A DNA stretch of 64,000 nt, taken from positions 29,542,485 to 29,606,484 of the forward strand of contig CM056725.1 in assembly GCA_029844215.1 (NCBI GenBank), read 5' to 3'. Every line of letters starts with the position of its first letter. Position 1 is the first letter of the stretch. This stretch comes from Przewalskia tangutica (Eukaryota; Streptophyta; Magnoliopsida; Solanales; Solanaceae). Below the pieces are notes generated by a model that worked only from the letters and a program-made list of their open reading frames with translations, searched no databases and had not been told where the DNA came from. This document shows, in pieces, positions 57,901-64,000 of this stretch. Position numbers and translations under genes: made by a program.

Positions 57901-58308
57901 AGACAAGCCAAGGCCAACCAATGGCCAAGATCTTGCCAAGTGCATAGCAAGTGTAGGGCCAAGATCAAGCCATGTGCACCCTAACCCTACTCCACAAAAC
58001 ACTCCACAAACAAGGCACAAACAAGGCACAAATCAAGGCCATAAAGTAGCCCACCCGCCAAGGGTTGCCGCTTGCTTCCAATGTGAGGTGACACATGCCA
58101 CCCTCCCGTTGGTCCAAAATGTTTCGCCTCGGAAAATCCGCAAAAATAAAAATGACATAGCGGAAATTCCCTACGAAGTCGTGGAAACGCTTTCCGAAAA
58201 ACGACTCTAAACGGGTGTCAGGAACAAAATTTATTCGCCAAGCCTTAATACAAGTTTCAAATTTTCTACGACGCCCCACGTAAATACTCGGAAAATACGG
58301 GTATAACA
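54912..58308 (-). mobile_element. 3' LTR of element H, complete
   Basis: It starts CGTCACGACCGATTCC (original TGTCACGACCC with the CTG-type change at the junction) and ends ATACGGGTATAACA. About 3.4 kb. It contains subrepeats (55640-55920), paired CCATAAAGCCGTTATAAC blocks (56812-56853), TATA box (57894-57901) and palindromic site (58085-58105). Confidence 0.87.
58085..58105. promoter_or_regulatory. Palindromic LTR site, H type
   Basis: GAGGTGACACATGCCACCCTC then CCGTTGGTCC. Symmetry is weaker than in C and F. Confidence 0.5.
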
Positions 58309-58343
58309 TTCTCCCTCCTTAGAAACATTCGTCCGAATGTTCT
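58309..58343 (-). other. Polypurine tract and pre-PPT hairpin of element H
   Basis: CTAAGGAGGGAGAA on the minus strand, then AACATTCGGACGAATGTT with a minimal loop. Confidence 0.8.
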
Positions 58344-58699
58344 TTCTAAGTCCCAAACAAACGCCGCCAAGATAGTCTTCACTACTATACTTACGAGAAC
58401 AATCCTTGCCACACATGGCCACGTAAACAACTGCGCAAAAAGCTTACATCCAAGTCCACGAGGAAACACCTCTAACATCGCCATAACACCTCTCACCGGT
58501 CTAAAATATACTTCCTTCGCACCTACTTTACACAAAAAGAAAAATGAGCACATCTATGATCGCGATACCATCGATACCACTTTTGTCACTTTGCCGCGAG
58601 GTTACGGTGTCACCCGCCGACTAACAAATGGTACCGGCCGCATGCGATCCGGAGGAGGTCGACACTCGAACTCTTACCACATTCGATACGGCCGCTTTC

Positions 58700-59435
58700 C
58701 AAAACTCGGTTACTATCTCGACGTGGTCATCATTAATCGGGAACACTCGATGGATCTCCGATACTTTCCCGATCATATCAATACGAAGACCGGACGCATC
58801 GCCTCCTAAGTCGGACGGCAATTGCTAACATATAGGCAACCCGCCTATTCTTCACATGAACTCGTGGGCCCAAAGTAACTCGCTAAGTTTTCTCTCGCTT
58901 CCAAAACTCGCCACACCCTAACCGGTGGTACTTTCAAGAAGACCGATCACAACTCGAACTCTAAGCGCCATCGCCGATTATCCGCACGATTTCTCCGAGC
59001 TGCGTAACCTCTTCTAGACAAGCTTTACTCTCCACGCTCTGGAACAAGCTCGACCAACTAATCGAACCTTGCCAACATCGAACCAATCGACGGCAATTTA
59101 CACTTCCGCCCTACAAGGCTTCAAAAGGCAACATCCGAACACCAAATGGTAGCTTAAACACTCCTCCACAGAGACAACAATCCCACGACTACCCGAAATC
59201 CATACACCGCCCGAGGGCGAATGCGATTCGAGACTCATCCGAGTTCTTAACCCCGCCGTAAAACTTTTTAGAAAACGAAAATAGCCACAACTCGGGCTTC
59301 ACTGCTCGACATAAGGTGAAGGTAGGCACCCCACGCAGCCTTACAACCTTTACGATAACTCAACATACAGTAAACGGCCTCGATCAAGAACACGATGGGC
59401 TGCCCCATCGCCCGACCACCGTCGAACGCATCCAC
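58700..59435 (-). pseudogene. C-terminal integrase remnant of element H
   Basis: It aligns with the E and G remnants; the segment near 59180-59225 shows the same missing catalytic-Glu part. At 58560-58670 it also carries CGATACCACTTTTGTCACTT, which resembles a primer-site/LTR junction and may be a small rearrangement. Frames are heavily broken. Confidence 0.68.
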
Positions 59436-59990
59436 GAAGTTCAGACTGGTTAACTAAACTGGGCCTAACACCCTCGTGACTTATCACAAGACGGGACCAC
59501 CACAACCGACCCCACCACCAAACTCCGCGGGTTGACCCGCAACGTGGCCTCAACCCGACCCGCAAGAACGCGCACAATGCTAGCTCCACGAAGAAAAACT
59601 CACTAATCACGCTACGAAACCTAGCGGTCTTCTTAGCTCAACTACCCCTTTCATTCCACACTACTCGGGACTAATCCCACAACATAACCCACGTGCACTA
59701 TGCACTCCTATAAGGGTCAAACATAAACAATACATCTTTTACTCGAGATGGCCTTACCTCTAAGGTCTCTACGTATAAAACTCTAAGGCTCACACCTTCT
59801 CTATCCCCCAAAATCTTACTCGATTAACCCACCATGATTTCTAATCACAACTAACACACTGCTATCAGAACATAGCACTTAAGGTATACTCACCTTATCA
59901 CATAACAAAACTCTAGAGGGTTAAAGATATATCTATATTCATCGCTTCACTCCCTTAGTCGCTCAAATCAAACTCGCCTGCAGGCGATAG
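59436..59990 (-). other. Non-coding stuffer of element H
   Basis: Same block as in E and G: GCGGGTTGACCCGC, CCTCAACCCGACCC, GAGATGGCCTTACCTC. No coding signal. Confidence 0.62.
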
Positions 59991-60727
59991 CTGGGAAGAT
60001 GACAAACTACCCACCGATCCCGAAGGCTAAGTCCTCCCGCAACGACACTCTTTCGACATCAGACCCTGACGGTCATAGGTACAACAAGTACCAACTAAAA
60101 GACGAAATTCTCTGAGATGACGCCTGCCACACTGTGAACACTGAGAAAATCAATCCGTACGGCCGAACCTTCGTGATCGTGAACGGAAGCTCGAGCTCAC
60201 CAACTCCTCGCATACCCCGAACGCCCCGAACCCCGCGGGGACCTCTCGCACCGTGGATGTGCAAATCTGCCGCGAGGCGACTCGCCGAAAGTTACCAAAG
60301 GACCTTGCCGCTCGCCCTCTTTCACCGCCCTTCGTTAACCCGCCGATCTCTACACGTCTCGGCCGCGCAAAAGCCCGCATACGTGCCATGCTCGCTTCAA
60401 TCAAGAACTTACTTGCACAACCTTTTCGTTGATATTCATCAAGACTCGCGATACATCCAGATACTCTCCGTAGTCAAATCCATAGTTAGTAACAGTGGTC
60501 GCCTTGAAATCTATATTCTCTGCTCTGGCCGTGGAACGAAGGTTCACATATCATGGCCGCAGAGGAACCGCCGCCGTGCGCTTAAACTCGCCGGGCCGAC
60601 GCCGCAGAAATCCCGAATGAAGCATTACCCTAGGTAATGATTGGGCTGCGCTCACGTAACCCTCTCAACTCTACTCGCAGCCTCCTGGCCGACTTGCCCT
60701 CCGCCCGGCCACTTTCACGCGAGGCAT
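59991..60727 (-). pseudogene. gag: Degenerate gag of element H
   Basis: The start at 60727 gives MPRES. Pieces of the E/G gag follow: an EYLD-type stretch near 60450, and a basic linker near 60310-60360. A broken Cys/His stretch lies near 60065-60140 (tgT-ACC-TATGACCG-type remains of a Y-C-x-R-x-G knuckle). Open frames on the plus strand here (about 60134-60637) are shadows. Confidence 0.6.
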
Positions 60728-60916
60728 ACCGGTAAGTGGAAAGAAATACGTTAGAGGTCCAACTTACAACATGCCTCTAAGGCACGATCTCGAGTGAGAA
60801 GAATAGAAACCAATCCTAAAATATCCTATAGCCTCCTCGATTATTGGTGTGGTGCACAACACACCGATAATCAAGACTTCATGGATACGGTCGTAGACAC
60901 TTTCCGAGGATTAATC

Positions 60917-60927
60917 GCTCGATACCA
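60917..60927 (-). other. Primer-binding site of element H
   Basis: GCTCGATACCA, followed by CTTT and the LTR start at 60932. Confidence 0.82.
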
Positions 60928-60931
60928 CTTT

Positions 60932-63900
60932 TGTCACGACCCGATTCCGCCCGTGGATCGTGCCTTACCCCGCACCCTAGTGATACAACATCGAGTAATC
61001 ACGGAACATAAAGCGATACAAGACATATTATGAAATATGAAACAATAACTGAGAAAACTTGCCTTTCGGATATATATAAATGACAACCTTTTCAACATGA
61101 ATGCTTAATCCTTTTTACAAACCCCGCCACAACAAGCATTACTGCACTTAAGAATGATATGACAATAATGGCGGACAGGGCCCGCCAAACCCCGAATGTA
61201 AACACTTACTACGACAGGGACTATACCACCGATAAGCCTCCGAGAAACGGAGCTTCCCAAACGTCAAACTGCGACCGAGAGCTAGGATCAACGATCGGTG
61301 TACCTCAACTCGCGGCATGAACGCAGCCCCGGCGAGGTCGATAACAGTGCAGTATGTGAAACTAAAAATATCAGAAATGAAATCATAATAGTCTATAAAG
61401 CGGAGACATGTATGATAAGCAAACTACGCTCACAACAAATAAGCGATATGTCAAGTCGTGGACTCACGCCTCAAAGTTATCACAATAAAACCGCACGGCA
61501 AGTACGAAGGCATAGCCGACTACTAAGACCCACGCATCAAAATACCACAAACCGTATCCCGAGGTCTTTCTAGACCGCACCACATGATCGGCCGCCACTC
61601 GCCCGCAATATCAATGCGCGCGTCTATCCTCGAACTCTCGCAGCTTCGCATAGGTCACACACGGACCCGCATGAGGTATTCTCGAATCATGGTCCTGCAT
61701 CGCCGAGGTATACCCCGCATCGGGCGCCTAACCTCGGTATCCGCCTAGGCTCCCGCAACCCGCATAGTCTCAAAAGACCGCATAGTCTCAGCGGACGCAT
61801 AGGAATCCCCGCATCGTGCTAAACACCCGAATGATCAATCCCGAGCTACCGCGACTGCAGATAGTCACGAGGACCGTGATAGCCGTAAAGACCGCATCAA
61901 GGGTGGCAAGCCCTCGATAATAAGTCAAAGGGTATGTGATACAATAATAGTATTAACGCTTAACGCTTAACAACGTAAGCACAACAAGAATGACCCCTTT
62001 ACATCACGATCACACAAGAGACTAACACACGTAGCATCCTAACATTTTCACTTATCACATCAACAAGAAAGTATTTACAAGTCTATCTCTAACCAGCACA
62101 ATCAAGTTATTCACACAATGTACTTTAAGCTAACAAGTTCTGGTATCTACCCCTAACGTACTTCATACATGAACTCTTTTAAAAGATCCGTGGCTTTGAC
62201 ATCAGTCACACAATACCCGTAGTATAAACTATAGTGACTGTATTGTTAAATAAACAACAACACTTAACTTTGTAAAATCAAGTAACAACATTATTTTCCA
62301 AACGCCCAAGTTTGCCTAATTTCAAATGTTCACGCTTTTTAGAAAGGTTTCAGTAGTTCATAGTCTTATTCATTTAAGAATATAATTATCCTTTAAACAA
62401 CTGAGAAACATAAGTCTTATATGTGAGTAGGATATTCTTGTTTATAACAATCTTATTACAAAGTAGTGATCTAGAAATATCATTTTGTCTCATCTTAGCT
62501 TCTATGCAGATGGAAGTTTCTATCGGTTTTAATAATACTTAATTAGTCAAAACATTTCCTTTTATTAACGCTGCAGTTGGTTTGTCGATACACATTCGAT
62601 TTCAAATCAAGAAACATTCTTAAGCCGTTATACCTAACTTCTCATAAAGCTAGTATAACTCTTAAGTTTTTCAAAAACCAAGTATTACTTCTTCTTTCAA
62701 AATGATTCAAAAATCTTTTGAAATACTTCAAGTTCTTTATTAACACATAACAAGCCAGTTATAGTTCAAATCAGCTACCTTTTAAAAACCACAAGTATTT
62801 TCTTACCAACATAAAGCTGTTATAACCAACTTCCCATAAAGCCGTTATAACACTTTATGTTTTAAACCAATCAAATACATTTAGCACATGTACGTCTACC
62901 GTACTACATAGTTCACACATATCATGCTAGAAGAGATAGGAAGAGGTTCACATACCTCGCGACGAGTATCGACTAATAGCAAAACGCTCCAAGTACTTCC
63001 AACCGTCGGCTACTCCTTAAGCCAAGTAGATCGCGCCACACGTAGTACTCAACCTATAAGGCCACAAGGCGCTTATTAATATTTAGATCCCTACGTAGAA
63101 CATTCTACGTAAAATTAAGAAGACTCTCCCGCAACATCGTAAATCTCCTCCTCTATCTGGCCGCTACCAAGCCAACCGTGGGGGTTATAAGTCTAAACCT
63201 GACGTGCACAATTCTACCTCACGTAAAAGCTACACAAGTCTCATCAGAATACGGTCCTATGTAAAACGATTCAAGACTTTCTTTCAAAAGGTTTCTTATT
63301 ATTCAGCTTAAGTCAAAAGACATCACGACAACAACTTTCAAGACTACATATAGTATACTTCAATTATAGTCTAACAATCATGTAATTTCCAATTACAATA
63401 GAGGACAAGATATTTACCTCGATAAGCCCATAATTATCCAAGTATAAAGTCGATCCCGGCAATCGTTTAGCTCCAACTCCGAGCGCCCAACCCGCTCTAA
63501 ACCACCCTTAGAAGTTCTAACCAACTTCTACACAATACTCCAACGGACTATGGAGATTTTCCTGGGTTTCGGTTTGGACCGACGGGAAGTATAATAGTAT
63601 TTCCGGCTTTTCAGATAGGTATAACCTTAGAATACTACAAGGTATACGGCTAAGGTAATTTTGGCATTATAACAATACTTTTGAGAGTATTTCTAAACCA
63701 CAAAGTGGGTATTATACGAAAGCAACTAGGCTAGTGGGTACCCCACTGCCACACTACTAGGAGTGGGAGAGGCTCTCGCCAAGGGGCCTTTCAAAGGGGG
63801 AGAGGGGCTCTTGGACGAGAGTCAACAAGAGGGGAGAGGGAGGGATTTAACACTTAGAAGATTTGTGGAAAGGATGAAGAATTCATCAAAGGGAGAGGGG

Positions 63901-64000
63901 TATTTATAGCACAAGCCAAGGCCAACCAATGGCCAAGATCTTGCCAAGTGCATAGCAAGTGTAGGGCCAAGATCAAGCCATGTGCACCCTAACCCTACTC
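60932..64000 (-). mobile_element. 5' LTR of element H, right end outside the window
   Basis: It matches 54912 to about 57985 almost throughout. It includes subrepeats (61640-61920), paired CATAAAGC-TTATAAC blocks (62812-62850), G tracts (63770-63850) and a TATA box (63901-63908). It adds a second, independent view of the H LTR for separating real differences from CTG/CAG artefacts. Confidence 0.88.

Noticed and set aside
60134..60637. 167-codon open frame on the plus strand
   Set aside because: Antisense to the gag remnant of element H; low-complexity Ser/Pro/Arg composition.
6991..60927. Possible tRNA genes at GCTCTGATACCA-like sequences
   Set aside because: Only the 3' end complement is present, always next to an LTR; no cloverleaf. 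They are primer-binding sites.

Overview
The window is repeat-dense plant heterochromatin. I see no host protein gene, rRNA or tRNA gene. Almost every base belongs to LTR retrotransposons of the Ty3/gypsy superfamily, nested inside one another. Plant origin is shown by primer-binding sites complementary to the plant initiator Met-tRNA 3' end (TGGTATCAGAGC), by chromovirus-type Gag, Pol and chromodomain remnants, and by LTRs of about 2.4 to 3.7 kb. The Gag and Pol wording resembles Tekay/Del elements of dicots, perhaps Solanaceae, but the species assignment is weak.

Layout of the left half, as one nest. Oldest is a plus-strand LTR (D, tail at 30590-31970). A minus-strand gag-only element (B) sits in it: 3' LTR part 14596-16727, internal 16728-18535, 5' LTR 18536-19623 plus 27991-30589. 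A tandem gag-only complex (A; LTR-gag-LTR-gag-LTR, 4351-14595) interrupts B's 3' LTR. A further B-type LTR (1-4350) interrupts the leftmost A LTR. B's 5' LTR is interrupted by a plus-strand chromovirus (C, 19624-27985) flanked by the 5-bp target duplication CTTAC.

Layout of the right half, as a second nest. A degenerate plus-strand gypsy fragment of another lineage (I, 31971-34049) is interrupted by element E (34050 onward). E's 5' LTR is interrupted by LTR F (43347), F by element G (45585), and G's 5' LTR by element H (about 54912 to the window end). E, G and H are minus-strand, share one internal architecture (gag remnant, non-coding stuffer, C-terminal integrase with the same deletion) and share LTR ends, 3' UTR and polypurine tract with C. 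C is therefore the nearest relative that kept a whole pol; E, G and H look like a non-autonomous family moved by such elements.

The main cross-family signals are cis-elements. They include a palindromic site upstream of the LTR TATA box, a hairpin directly before the polypurine tract, a GNRA-type hairpin near the LTR 3' end, and two splice-donor-like sites. The left LTR also holds a satellite-like array with an exact 331-bp higher-order period.

A caution on quality: aligned copies differ again and again by loss of the middle base of CTG or CAG, giving CG. The pattern is far from random and looks like a base-calling artefact at methylated CHG sites. Many frameshifts here may therefore not be biological.
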